From positions 104,815-168,814 of the forward strand of contig NZ_JACHVA010000040.1 of assembly GCF_014230055.1 (NCBI RefSeq): a stretch of DNA of 64,000 bases. The letters run 5' to 3'. How positions within the stretch are numbered: the first letter of the stretch is position 1; each line of letters begins with the position of its first letter. Origin of the DNA: Puniceicoccus vermicola (GTDB taxonomy: Bacteria > Verrucomicrobiota > Verrucomicrobiia > Opitutales > Puniceicoccaceae). The translations under genes were made by a program, and so were the position numbers. This document shows, piece by piece, positions 50,233 through 59,162 of the stretch. Below the pieces are notes generated by a model. That model saw nothing but the letters and a program-made list of their open reading frames with translations, had not been told where the DNA came from and searched no databases.

Positions 50233-51332
50233 TTTCCGAGCGCACCCGATTCCTCATTGTCGGCGGAGGCCTCGCCGGACTCCTCCTCGCTTGGCGACTG
50301 CGCGACCAGGACATTCTGGTCCTGGGAGGAAATCGACTCCCGCCTGCTTCAGACGTTTCCGCCGGAGTCCTCAATCCCGTGACCGGCGGCCGACTCACCC
50401 TGATGGAGGATTTCAACCTCTACCGGGACGCGGCCCGCACCCTTTACCGGGAAATTCCCGGGGGCGAAAATCACTTTTTCGAGGCAACGATCCGGCGCTA
50501 CTTCGTCAACGACCTTGAGATTGAGCGCTTTGAGGAGCGGAAAGAGATCCCCCACTACCAACCCTACCTCGGTTCGCGCCTCCCTCCCGGAGTCCCGGGC
50601 GCAATTCAAGACGACCCGCTCGGAAGCTTCCCCATCCACGATGTTGGCCGCGTCGAGCCGATTCCGATCCTCGCCGCCATCCGCAAAGAACTCGGAGAAC
50701 GCTACCGCCCCGTCGACGCCGACTGGCAGACATTTACCGAGTCTCCATCAGGACTGAGCCTCAACAACATCAAGGCCGATTTCATCATCTGCTGCGAAGG
50801 AGTCGGCGTCCTCGCCAATCCCCAGTTCCGTTGGCTCCCCTTTCGTCCCGTTCAGGGCGAAACTCTCACGGTTCACTTGCCACACCTGCCTGATTTTTCC
50901 GAAATTCTCCACCATCACAAGTGGGTCATCCCCCTCGGGGAGAAGAAATTCCGCATCGGCTCCACCTATCGCCGTGGCCCTTCCCGGAAAGAAGGAGTCG
51001 AGGCGCCGACCAAAGCGCCCCAGTCCGCCCGCACCCAGGAAGGCCGCGACGAACTTCTTCGCGCCTGCCGCGAAATGTTTGGCCTCGATCAGGATCCAGA
51101 GATCCTCGACCACCGTGCTGGCATCCGACCCTGCAGCCGTGACCGCGTGCCCTACCTCGGCCCCCACCCCAACCAATCGCAACTCTACATCTGCAACGGG
51201 CTCGGCTCCAAAGGCGCTCTTTTCGCACCCAAGCTCACGCAACACCTCGCGGACCATCTCCTCAAAAATGCTCCTCTCGACAAAGCCTACGCTCCAGCCC
51301 GCATGATTCGCCGCGGATTCTCCCCGCAGTAG
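50229..51332 (+). CDS. FAD-dependent oxidoreductase (DAO family)
   Basis: 367-residue D-amino-acid-oxidase/glycine-oxidase-like flavoprotein. FAD motif FLIVGGGLAGLLLAWRL at the N terminus; central substrate domain; C-terminal IRPCSRDRVPYLGPHP and NGLGSKGALFAPKL, the usual second FAD contact. Substrate unknown. Translationally coupled to murJ (ATGA overlap at 50229-50232), with no obvious pathway link. Confidence 0.85.
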   Translation: MISERTRFLIVGGGLAGLLLAWRLRDQDILVLGGNRLPPASDVSAGVLNPVTGGRLTLMEDFNLYRDAARTLYREIPGGENHFFEATIRRYFVNDLEIERFEERKEIPHYQPYLGSRLPPGVPGAIQDDPLGSFPIHDVGRVEPIPILAAIRKELGERYRPVDADWQTFTESPSGLSLNNIKADFIICCEGVGVLANPQFRWLPFRPVQGETLTVHLPHLPDFSEILHHHKWVIPLGEKKFRIGSTYRRGPSRKEGVEAPTKAPQSARTQEGRDELLRACREMFGLDQDPEILDHRAGIRPCSRDRVPYLGPHPNQSQLYICNGLGSKGALFAPKLTQHLADHLLKNAPLDKAYAPARMIRRGFSPQ

Positions 51333-51428
51333 GCGCGACCGTCAGCCCTCAGGCACCAACCGGCATCCCATCGAAAACCCGGGCGATATCTTTCGATGCA
51401 CGTAAAAGCTGGAGAAGGAGAGATTCAA

Positions 51429-51474
51429 AGCCCCCCCTCATCGTTTTAATCAAAAAGGCCCTTTACGGGGGGCT
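51429..51474. repeat. Inverted repeat between convergent genes
   Basis: AGCCCCCC (51429-51436) and GGGGGGCT (51467-51474) with a 30-base spacer, between the convergent ends of the DAO oxidoreductase and the AraC regulator. No T run on either strand. Possibly a transcript-end structure. Confidence 0.4.
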
Positions 51475-51550
51475 CAACAGAGCTCTCTTCGAATAGATCT
51501 TTTTGCGTCCAAAGCTCTCATCCTCTCACAAGAAACGGGTTCGCAAAGGC

Positions 51551-52342
51551 TCACCCTCTCCCCCGATGACGCAAACGCCAGGCTTTCGGAGTTTCTTGAG
51601 TTCGCTGGCGAAACGAATGACAGAATGCTGCAGAATTGCTGTAACCGCATTGGCCCGCGACTTCCTTGATCGACAGCTCTGTGCTCGCCAACAATTCCTT
51701 TGCCCGGCGCAAGCGCTGGACCTGAACAATCTCGTGAGGAGTGGTGCCGATCTCTTTTTTGAATACCGCATGTAGATGGGAAACCGACCATCCCACACTG
51801 CGAGCGATTTCGGCCAGAGATCTCCCCGAAGCTTCATCCCCTTCCAATTCCACAAGCACCTGTCTGGTTCTGGACGAGAGCTTTTCCCGCTCCGCGAATC
51901 CGATCCTCCGGCGGGATTGAATCAACAGGGTCCCGTAGATCCACTGAATGAGCCCGTCGCGATCAATCGATTCATCCACATACCAACGGACGACCTGCTC
52001 GGCGAACCGACGAGCCGATTCGGGACTCTCCCAATGAGAAAGATGGGCGTGACTCCGCGGAGGACACTTTTCCCCGATCCCGAAGCGAACGTTCAGACAC
52101 GAATAAGGATCTCTCGGATCACTTCGGCAAATCGTCTCGTCTCCCGGGATGTGCCAAATCAACTGGCCCGCTTTCACCTCGACGAGCTTCCCGGAATCGT
52201 CCACCCAGCCGCGCCCCCCGAGCACTAGCTCAATGCGTTCCTCGTGAGAAGGGATTTTCGTAAACTCTGGAATGTCAGGACCCGGATGAAAATAGAGGGC
52301 CGCTTCGTGGATCGTTTCCGGAGGGCGTGCGGAGAATTTCAT
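51551..52342 (-). CDS. AraC-family transcriptional regulator
   Basis: 263 residues. N-terminal cupin-type effector domain (residues about 10-90; HEERIELVLGGRGWV, GQLIWHIPGDE) and C-terminal pair of helix-turn-helix motifs (LAEIARSVGWSVSHLHAVFKKEIG and LSIKEVAGQCGYSNSAAFCHSFR). It is divergent from the beta-mannosidase gene with 98 bp between starts, so a sugar-responsive regulator of that gene is the simplest reading. The effector is probably a mannoside product, by context only. Confidence 0.9.
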   Translation of the reverse strand: MKFSARPPETIHEAALYFHPGPDIPEFTKIPSHEERIELVLGGRGWVDDSGKLVEVKAGQLIWHIPGDETICRSDPRDPYSCLNVRFGIGEKCPPRSHAHLSHWESPESARRFAEQVVRWYVDESIDRDGLIQWIYGTLLIQSRRRIGFAEREKLSSRTRQVLVELEGDEASGRSLAEIARSVGWSVSHLHAVFKKEIGTTPHEIVQVQRLRRAKELLASTELSIKEVAGQCGYSNSAAFCHSFRQRTQETPKAWRLRHRGRG

Positions 52343-52440
52343 AACAGATCAGATATTTTCGATATCCTGAACGGTCGCATTCCCCACTTTCATAATCAAA
52401 CTTAATTACAAACAAGATAAATTCGAAACTACGAACCGCG
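52343..52440. promoter_or_regulatory. Divergent promoter region between araC-type regulator and beta-mannosidase
   Basis: AT-rich 98-base interval, unlike the coding surroundings. It contains the inverted repeat GATAT-TTTCG-ATATC (52352-52366) close to the regulator start, a candidate operator. An AAGATAAAT stretch around 52410-52420 could be a -10 element for the mannosidase gene. No strict -35 match. Confidence 0.4.
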
Positions 52441-54903
52441 ATGAAGACCCAATCTCTCAATTCCGAATGGACGTTCCTTTCCCCCAAAGACAAGCAATGG
52501 CTCCCCGCCGAAGTACCCGGTTGCGTCCACACCGACCTCCTCCGCCACGAGTTGATCCCCGATCCCTACTGGGGCCGCAACGAGCTCGACCTGCAGCATC
52601 TGGAAGAGAAGGACTGGACCTATCGCCTAGATTTTGACCTCGACGAATCCCTTCTCGAGCAAACCTATGTCGACCTCGTCGCCGAGGGTCTCGACACCGT
52701 CGCCACGATCACCCTGAACGGAACCGAGGTCGGCACGACCGAAAACATGTTTATCGGACATCGATTCGAAGTGAAAAAACTCCTTCAGACAGGCTCGAAT
52801 CATCTGGAGATTCATTTCACCAGTCCAATGAAATACATCCGCAGTCGCCCCTACCCGGGGAAGATGGTCGAAAACTGCGAGCCGGTCGGCGGGCGTTCCC
52901 TCATCCGCAAAGAACAATGCTCCTTCGGTTGGGACTGGGGTCCCCGCTATCCCAGCTCCGGCATTTGGCGCCCCATTCAACTTGAAGCCTGGTCCGAGAA
53001 CCGGATTGAATCCGTCCACATCGCCCAGCACCACGGCAAGAAAACGGTCGACCTCAAGTTCACACCGCATCTCACCCGCGGCAAATCTGCCAAACTCCGG
53101 GGAACCATCGAACTCGACGACGAGACTGTCTCCACTTTCGAAGGCGACCTGGCGACCATCAAGAATCCCCAGCTCTGGTGGCCTCACGGGCACGGAGAAC
53201 AACCACTCTACACCGTAACCCTTGAATTGCTGAACAAGGAAGGTGAGGTCATCGACACGTGGAGCAAACGCGTGGGTCTCCGCACCATCGTTCTCGATCG
53301 TCACAAAGATGAGTTTGGCGAGTCCTTCCAGTTCGTCATCAACGGACGTCCGATCTTCGCCAAAGGTGCGAACTGGATCCCGGCTGACTCCTTTCCGCAT
53401 CGAGTCGACCGGGCTTGGTATGACAAGCTCCTCAGCGATGCGACCGCCGTTCACATGAACATGATCCGCGTCTGGGGCGGAGGCATCTACGAGTCCGAGG
53501 ATTTCTACGATCTCTGCGACGAAAAAGGTCTTTTGGTGTGGCAGGACTTCATGTTCGCCTGCTGCCTCTATCCCGCCGACCGCGCTTTTGTCAAAAACGT
53601 AAAGGCTGAAGCGGAGCAGCAGGTAAAACGCCTTTCTTACCGCACCTGCCTCGCTCTCTGGTGTGGAAACAACGAGCTCGAGCAGCTCTCCGAGAAGATC
53701 CTCGAAACCAAGGCCCGCAAAAAGGCCTACGAGAAGGTTTTCTACGATGTCATTCCGGAGATCGTCGAGCGGCTGGACGGCATCACCACCTATTGGCCGT
53801 GCTCTCCACACAACCCCGAAGGCTACGAGAAAGGCCACAACAATGAGTCGGCGGGAGACTCCCATTTCTGGGATGTCTGGCACGCGCGCAAACCCGTTAA
53901 CACTTACGAGACCAAGTTCTTCCGCTTCTGTTCCGAGTTTGGGATGCAGTCCTACAGCTCTCCCGAGGTCGCCCGCACCTACTGCAACCCGGAGGACATG
54001 AATCCCTTCGGTCCAGTCATGGAAATCCACCAGAAGAACGGCGCCGGGAATCTGATCATCCTCGATTACGTCCTTCGCCTTTTCCGGTTCCCCAAGGACT
54101 ACCGCGCCCTGAGCTACCTTTCCCAGCTCAACCAAGCGCATTGCATGAAAGTGGGGATCGAACACTTCCGCCGCTGCATGCCCCGCACAATGGGAGCTCT
54201 ATACTGGCAGCTCAATGACTGCTGGCCCGTCGCCTCTTGGAGCAGCTTGGAGTATACGGGCAAATGGAAGGCAGTTCACTTCGAAGCCCAGCGATTCTTC
54301 GCTCCGGCGCTACTGAGCGTCAAGATCCTCGGAGAAGAGTCCCTCGGTGCCAACAACACCCGCATCAACACCATGCACGGCGCCGAAATCCACACGGTCT
54401 ACGACAGCCCTGAGGATGATTCCGGCAAGATCTCCTGGGCACTCCAGACCCTTGACGGAAAAACGATCCGCAAGGGGTCGAAAAAGGTAAAACTGCAATA
54501 CGGACAATCCGTTCTCCAGGAAACCCTCGACTTCTCGAAGGAGATTGAAGCCTACGGTCAAGAGGAGATCTTCCTCCGCGTCGATCTGGCTCCTAAAAAG
54601 GGCGAGCCAACTTCCCGCACAGCTCTCTTCTCCGCCCAACGCTTCCTCGGCCTCCGCCGCGACCCCATTCAGGTCGACTGCCAAAAGATTGGAGCGAACG
54701 AGATCGAGATCACCCTGCAATCAAAGACCCTCCACCTCGGCGTCCAAGTGGACTTCCCGGAAAGAGGGGCCCACTACAGTGAGAACTTCATCGACCTGTA
54801 TCCGAATGTTCCACACACGATTCGGGCAACCTTTCCGGACAAAATTACCGTCGTGGAAGCACGGAAGCTTGTGGACGTCTACTCGCTCATCGACTCGTAT
54901 TGA
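52441..54903 (+). CDS. Beta-mannosidase, GH2 family
   Basis: 820-residue exo-acting glycosidase releasing beta-linked mannose from mannan or N-glycan fragments. N-terminal jelly-roll (WTYRLDFDLDESLLEQ; ITLNGTEVG), immunoglobulin-like domain (PQLWWPHGHGEQPLY), and TIM barrel with the acid/base Glu in LWCGNNELEQ and the nucleophile Glu in CSEFGMQSY. QCSFGWDWGPRYPSSGIWRP is characteristic of beta-mannosidases rather than beta-galactosidases. No signal peptide, so cytoplasmic and acting on imported oligosaccharides. Likely controlled by the divergent AraC regulator. A hairpin follows at 54925. Confidence 0.94.
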   Translation: MKTQSLNSEWTFLSPKDKQWLPAEVPGCVHTDLLRHELIPDPYWGRNELDLQHLEEKDWTYRLDFDLDESLLEQTYVDLVAEGLDTVATITLNGTEVGTTENMFIGHRFEVKKLLQTGSNHLEIHFTSPMKYIRSRPYPGKMVENCEPVGGRSLIRKEQCSFGWDWGPRYPSSGIWRPIQLEAWSENRIESVHIAQHHGKKTVDLKFTPHLTRGKSAKLRGTIELDDETVSTFEGDLATIKNPQLWWPHGHGEQPLYTVTLELLNKEGEVIDTWSKRVGLRTIVLDRHKDEFGESFQFVINGRPIFAKGANWIPADSFPHRVDRAWYDKLLSDATAVHMNMIRVWGGGIYESEDFYDLCDEKGLLVWQDFMFACCLYPADRAFVKNVKAEAEQQVKRLSYRTCLALWCGNNELEQLSEKILETKARKKAYEKVFYDVIPEIVERLDGITTYWPCSPHNPEGYEKGHNNESAGDSHFWDVWHARKPVNTYETKFFRFCSEFGMQSYSSPEVARTYCNPEDMNPFGPVMEIHQKNGAGNLIILDYVLRLFRFPKDYRALSYLSQLNQAHCMKVGIEHFRRCMPRTMGALYWQLNDCWPVASWSSLEYTGKWKAVHFEAQRFFAPALLSVKILGEESLGANNTRINTMHGAEIHTVYDSPEDDSGKISWALQTLDGKTIRKGSKKVKLQYGQSVLQETLDFSKEIEAYGQEEIFLRVDLAPKKGEPTSRTALFSAQRFLGLRRDPIQVDCQKIGANEIEITLQSKTLHLGVQVDFPERGAHYSENFIDLYPNVPHTIRATFPDKITVVEARKLVDVYSLIDSY

Positions 54904-54924
54904 ACTTTCCAGACGACTGACTTC

Positions 54925-54954
54925 CAGTCGCCTCCGCTGCAACAGAGGCGACTG
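54925..54954 (+). terminator. Hairpin after beta-mannosidase
   Basis: Perfect 10-base inverted repeat CAGTCGCCTC / GAGGCGACTG with a 10-base loop, 22 bases after the stop. It is followed by a second GC-rich palindromic stretch (GGGG...GCCCC) but no T run. Terminator or dispersed palindromic repeat. Confidence 0.5.
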
Positions 54955-54999
54955 GGGGTGCCCAGAGCCCCAGGCTCCTACATCCAAGTGTGATTCCTA

Positions 55000-55638
55000 T
55001 TATTCCTCGGCCAGGATTCGTTCTAGAGTCGCGGCTACCAGGGGAAAGGAGGTAAAACCATCACTTCCCAGAAAATGGCCTCCTTGGTCGACGACGATCA
55101 CTTCTCCGCCCAAAGACTTCCCGAGGTTTTCCGTTAGCTCATAGGGAACAATCGAATCATCTCTCGCGGTGATCAAAATGATCTTTGAAGTCATTTTTTT
55201 GATCCGGGAAAAATCGACGGGTTGCTGTACAAATGGATCGAGTTCCGGAAGAATGGGAAGCGAGGCATCAAATCCAGAGACGAGAACAAGACCTCCGATT
55301 CTCGTGTCCTCCGGTAATGATTCGAGATAGTGAAGGAGGGTAATGCATCCAAGACTGTGCGCCACGAAGAAAGTGTTCTCATCGGGAATACCGATGACCT
55401 CATCCAGCGCACCGACCCACTCTTCAACATCCGGAGAATTCGGACTCGGCATTTCAACAATCGAAACCTCCGAGACCTTCTCTTTGAAATAAGCATCCAA
55501 CCACGGAAACCAGTGATCGGAAGGAGTCGCGGCATAACCCGGAACAATGAATAGCTCTTTTCCCGTCTGAGCCCGAGCCTCACCCACGGCAAAAATCGGA
55601 ATCAGAGAGACAATCAAAGCGGCAATAAATCTTTTCAT
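55000..55638 (-). CDS. Exported RBBP9/YdeN-type serine hydrolase
   Basis: 212-residue alpha/beta hydrolase with Sec signal peptide MKRFIAALIVSLIPIFAVG ending near GEARAQ. Catalytic Ser in FFVAHSLGCITLLHYL, Asp in ITARDDSIVPYE, His in DQGGHFLGSDGFTSFP: the compact RBBP9 family order. These proteins are usually cytoplasmic; the signal peptide indicates a periplasmic form. Substrate unknown, probably small esters. Convergent with the mannosidase gene. Confidence 0.85.
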   Translation of the reverse strand: MKRFIAALIVSLIPIFAVGEARAQTGKELFIVPGYAATPSDHWFPWLDAYFKEKVSEVSIVEMPSPNSPDVEEWVGALDEVIGIPDENTFFVAHSLGCITLLHYLESLPEDTRIGGLVLVSGFDASLPILPELDPFVQQPVDFSRIKKMTSKIILITARDDSIVPYELTENLGKSLGGEVIVVDQGGHFLGSDGFTSFPLVAATLERILAEE

Positions 55639-55726
55639 GAGACAAAATAGGTAAAATACGTCGAACGCGGACGCTCAAAAAACTCGAAACATCGCCCTCG
55701 TCAAACGATCCACGGGATTTCAGAGA

Positions 55727-57892
55727 TCACGAACCCTCGTCCTTCTTCCGCGCTGCCTCCCTCCGCTTTTCTTGAATCTTGATCAGAATCGCAGCCGCCG
55801 CTTCCGCATCCGCCAGCGCCCGGTGGTGCTGCTCGAGGGGAATCGAAAAATGCCGGGAGAGATTCTTCAGCCCATAGGAGGGCAGTCCGGGAAAAACTCG
55901 TCTCGACTCCACCACCGTACAGAGAACCGGACGCTTAAACTCCCGACCACATCGCGCAAACTCCGCTCGCAAGAATCCGTAGTCGAACTTGGCGTTATGG
56001 GCGACGAAAACACCCTCTCCCAAAAAGGCGGCGAGATCCTCAACGGATTCAGTAAAGGTCGGGGCGTCACGCACCATCTCATCGGTGATACCCGTCAGCT
56101 CACTGATGTACCGGGGAATCGAGCGTTCGGGATTGAGCAATGTTTGGAAGCGGTCCACGACCTGCCCGCGGCGCACCTTAACGGCAGCCACTTCCGTCAA
56201 TCGGTGCCGCCCCGGCGATCCCCCTGTCGTTTCCACATCGACCACCGTATAAACTTGATCGGGATCGACACACCAACGCACCCGCACGACTTCCACCGGA
56301 AAACCGACCTCTTGAAGACGACGAAACTGTGCGAGCTGATTGCGGCGAATCGAATCGCCCTCCGCCTTCACCTCTACGGCCTTTACCCCGTCGGATTCAA
56401 AGACGAGAAGATCCGGAAAACCACTGGAGTGGGCTTGGAAATCGCGGGCCATCCTCCGAAGGATCGCGGCAACGGCTTCCCCCGGAGCTTTCCGCAAAAA
56501 CTCCCGGACCTTTTCATGGCCGCCCCATCCTTTGAAAGAAGTCTCGGACCCCAAAGAATCTTCCCTTTCCTCACTGCCGGGGCCCATTGAAAACTGTCCC
56601 GCCTCCAGAGTTGCGAGCTTTCTCTCGATTGCCTCTTCAAAACGGGGATAAAAACTGCCATCCCGCAGACAGATCGGCACCCGCACAAACTCATTGGGCA
56701 CCCCAGCTCCCTCGGGGCCGAACAACTCCTCCCGAAACACTACCCCAAAGAGGCCGCGCCAGAATCCGTTCTCTGTCCAATACGCAGGCATGTCACGGGA
56801 GGTAAAATACTCGGCCACACCCGACTCAACCTGCCCTCGAAACGACTCGTCAATTTCGATCACCGGAGCCTCGCGAAGAAGCGAGGTCAAAGCTCCGACT
56901 CGCCGGCATCCAAACTTCCGTGCGTAGAAATCTTCCGCAAAGATCTGGGCCTCATCGCAAGGTGGATCTGCGATGACCCGCTCCAAACGCATCCGCACCG
57001 TCTCTGTCTCCCCTGCCGAATACTGCAACCGGCAAAGCCTTTCGATCGCAGGGTACGAGTCGGTTCGCCCGTAGACCACGAGCGCCGCGTCGACTTCCCC
57101 AACAGATTCCAGTGAGCGACCCAGCCTCGTCACCGCCCGGTCAAACAGCAATTCGTCCTCCCCACTCTCGCGCCGCGGCCAATGAGATACTTCGCTTACC
57201 ATCTGCAGCCAAACCGAGCGCTGCCCCTGCTTCATCCGATCTCTCAGCCGTGCGTAAAAATATCCATTCCTCGCCGATTCCAAATCGGGGAACGCCGGCT
57301 CGATCCGCAAGGCCCCTGTCGACTTCTTCAGAATTCCCAAATCCCGCATCGTGAACACGGTCAGATCTTCAGCCTGAAACCCAAAGTAGAGAAAAAGCAA
57401 AAACCCCGTGCACTCCGGACGCACCAGAGCCACCCATTCCTCGGGAGCGCAAGCCGAATAAAGCGATTCAACCTCACCCTCGTTCAGACAAATATCAACC
57501 AACTGGGCCTTCGCCTTGGAACGTCTCCCCCGCAGAGGGAGACCCACCGAGTCCATCATTCCCACCAACTCTTCCTTCGTCAGTCGGTGCAGCAATTCCG
57601 GCAGATCCCTCTTAAAGACGGGCCGGGCCCAACCGCGCTCCATCAGGTCCCGCAAAGCCTCTGACGGATCGCCGATCTCCTCATAATTCAGCGAACGAAT
57701 CCGGAAAAACTCCCCCTTTCGGTTAACCATCCGCACAAGAACCGCCTGAGTCCGCCCCTCCATCGAACGGAACTCACGAATAAAGGCCCGATGCTCCTCC
57801 TCCATGAGCGGAGAACAATGCATCTCAAGAAATGCAAGCATCTCGAGAAAATGATCCCGGTAGTAGAACGGCTGGAGTTTCGGAAAAGCCAC
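55727..57892 (-). CDS. FAN1-like VRR-NUC nuclease fused to a DnaQ-type DEDDh exonuclease
   Basis: 721 residues. The N-terminal part (about 1-160) matches bacterial FAN1 proteins: a YYRDHFLEMLAFLE start, RTQAVLVRMVNRKGEFFR, then a SAP-like helical segment. A helical middle (about 160-480) leads to a VRR-NUC domain (489-546) with PDL (Asp494), EVK (Glu507, Lys509) and D-x5-Q. Residues 547-721 form a complete DEDDh 3'-5' exonuclease: VVDVETTG (Asp552, Glu554), AHNAKFDYGFL (Asp637) and HRALADAEA (His690, Asp695), with a basic tail. FAN1 cleaves branched DNA in interstrand-crosslink repair; the fused proofreading-type exonuclease could trim its products. The start is a GTG at 57892 with AAAGGA immediately before it. 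Single gene. Confidence 0.88.
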   Translation of the reverse strand: MAFPKLQPFYYRDHFLEMLAFLEMHCSPLMEEEHRAFIREFRSMEGRTQAVLVRMVNRKGEFFRIRSLNYEEIGDPSEALRDLMERGWARPVFKRDLPELLHRLTKEELVGMMDSVGLPLRGRRSKAKAQLVDICLNEGEVESLYSACAPEEWVALVRPECTGFLLFLYFGFQAEDLTVFTMRDLGILKKSTGALRIEPAFPDLESARNGYFYARLRDRMKQGQRSVWLQMVSEVSHWPRRESGEDELLFDRAVTRLGRSLESVGEVDAALVVYGRTDSYPAIERLCRLQYSAGETETVRMRLERVIADPPCDEAQIFAEDFYARKFGCRRVGALTSLLREAPVIEIDESFRGQVESGVAEYFTSRDMPAYWTENGFWRGLFGVVFREELFGPEGAGVPNEFVRVPICLRDGSFYPRFEEAIERKLATLEAGQFSMGPGSEEREDSLGSETSFKGWGGHEKVREFLRKAPGEAVAAILRRMARDFQAHSSGFPDLLVFESDGVKAVEVKAEGDSIRRNQLAQFRRLQEVGFPVEVVRVRWCVDPDQVYTVVDVETTGGSPGRHRLTEVAAVKVRRGQVVDRFQTLLNPERSIPRYISELTGITDEMVRDAPTFTESVEDLAAFLGEGVFVAHNAKFDYGFLRAEFARCGREFKRPVLCTVVESRRVFPGLPSYGLKNLSRHFSIPLEQHHRALADAEAAAAILIKIQEKRREAARKKDEGS

Positions 57893-58162
57893 TCCTTTAA
57901 GTGCTCATAAGTTCACTGTTCCCGCAACTCAAATTCGATACTCGAAGCGATCGATATGACTCCCAAAAACGCCGGACAAAATAAGCCGAAAAGCCCCGCT
58001 GCTAGCCTCTTGCGCCCAAAATGAAGCATCCTCAAAATCTTAGAAAAACCTGCACGCTGCTCTCCAACTTCCTGCATAAAAAGAGGTTGGCTAAAATCCT
58101 GTTAAGATAAATTCGTAAATTTCCATAGACAAAGCGTCAAATGATTCGATATTTTACCCTCG

Positions 58163-58747
58163 ATGAAAAAATCCCTACTTGCACTCGCAACAATTCTCAC
58201 GGCCTTCGGCATGAACGCCCAAGCCCAAGAAGGACCAACTCGCGCAATCGAACTTTCCGTTTGGTCGCCAATCCAACTTGGAGACGCCACCGACAGCGTG
58301 AAAGGAGTTCGCTTGAACATCTTCTACGCGAAGAACGATGACCTCACCGGTCTGGACCTCGGCCTTTTCGGTCTTGGTTACAACACCGGCGACGTCAAAG
58401 GTGTCCAATTGAACTTCATCGGCAGTGTCGTCGAAGGTGACATGTCCGGTTGGCAAACCGGGATCTACACCCACACCAAGGGTGAGTTCCGCGGTCTGAA
58501 AGGCGGCCTCATTAACCTTCAGGGTGACGACTTCTACGGATGGCAAGCTGGCGCGATCACCCTCGCCGACGCAAAAGTTGCAGGTCTCCAAACGGGTCTC
58601 TTCAATAAAGCCGGTGACATGCGAGGCCTCCAGTTGGGCTTGGTGAACTACTCCGAAAAACTCTACGGGGTTCAAATCGGCCTGGCGAACATCAACGTCG
58701 AAGCAGATCCGCTCTACTTCTTCCCGTTCGTCAACGCTTCCTTCTAA
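58163..58747 (+). CDS. Exported protein with about 15-residue glycine-rich surface repeats
   Basis: 194 residues; Sec signal peptide MKKSLLALATILTAFGMNAQAQ. The mature part is built of repeats of 14-15 residues with a G-[LWV]-[QK]-x-G-x-[IL] core: MSGWQTGIY, FRGLKGGLIN, FYGWQAGAIT, VAGLQTGLFN, MRGLQLGLVN, LYGVQIGLAN. This resembles the surface repeat proteins of the LA_2272 type and suggests a beta-solenoid or barrel at the cell surface. The terminal residue is Phe, as in many outer-membrane proteins. Followed by a clear intrinsic terminator. Confidence 0.75.
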   Translation: MKKSLLALATILTAFGMNAQAQEGPTRAIELSVWSPIQLGDATDSVKGVRLNIFYAKNDDLTGLDLGLFGLGYNTGDVKGVQLNFIGSVVEGDMSGWQTGIYTHTKGEFRGLKGGLINLQGDDFYGWQAGAITLADAKVAGLQTGLFNKAGDMRGLQLGLVNYSEKLYGVQIGLANINVEADPLYFFPFVNASF

Positions 58748-58774
58748 GCTCAGGCGAAGCCAAATACTTTCCCA

Positions 58775-58804
58775 ACCGTCGCCCTTCTCGGGCGGCGGTT
58801 TTTT
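58775..58804 (+). terminator. Intrinsic terminator after the surface-repeat gene
   Basis: ACCGTCGCCC / GGGCGGCGGT (one G-T wobble) with loop TTCTC, followed directly by TTTTTT. Only 28 bases after the stop codon. Confidence 0.93.
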
Positions 58805-59162
58805 ATGCCCCTTCTGGCAACTTTCCCGTCACATCGTCAATCCATTGAGAGCAGCCCCTTTCTGCACGTTTCACCGTCGGACCAGAACCGGAGACATTTT
58901 GAAGACGAGCACGCCCCGATTACGGATCTCTTCGATGACATCTCTACGGGGGTCCCGGTAGCAGGGTTTAACATTTCGGCGTTGACACCCTTCCCGCCTT
59001 TCGGACTGATTACTGGTTTTCGGCGACATCGCGAAACGAGAACTTGGATCATTCCATCCTTCTAGTCTCCCTCCGAAACGTCCCCGCAATTGGATTTGTG
59101 CTCAACGAATCCCGAACCGGCACTCGAAAACGCCGAACCCACTGATCGAATAAATTCACCGG
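58805..59162 (+). promoter_or_regulatory. Long leader region upstream of the second rho gene
   Basis: 358 bases without a convincing gene between the terminator at 58804 and the second rho ATG. The plus strand is C-rich and G-poor in parts (for example 58979-59010), as expected of Rho-binding leaders. A perfect TTGACA lies at 58982-58987; 17 bases on is ACTGAT, a poor -10, so the promoter call is weak. An autoregulatory rut-type leader is a possible reading. Confidence 0.35.

Noticed and set aside
52627..54165. Open frame of 512 codons on the minus strand
   Set aside because: Antisense to the beta-mannosidase, whose catalytic motifs are intact.
58805..59065. Open frame of 86 codons after the terminator
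   Set aside because: No ribosome binding site, no recognisable sequence, starts inside the terminator T run.
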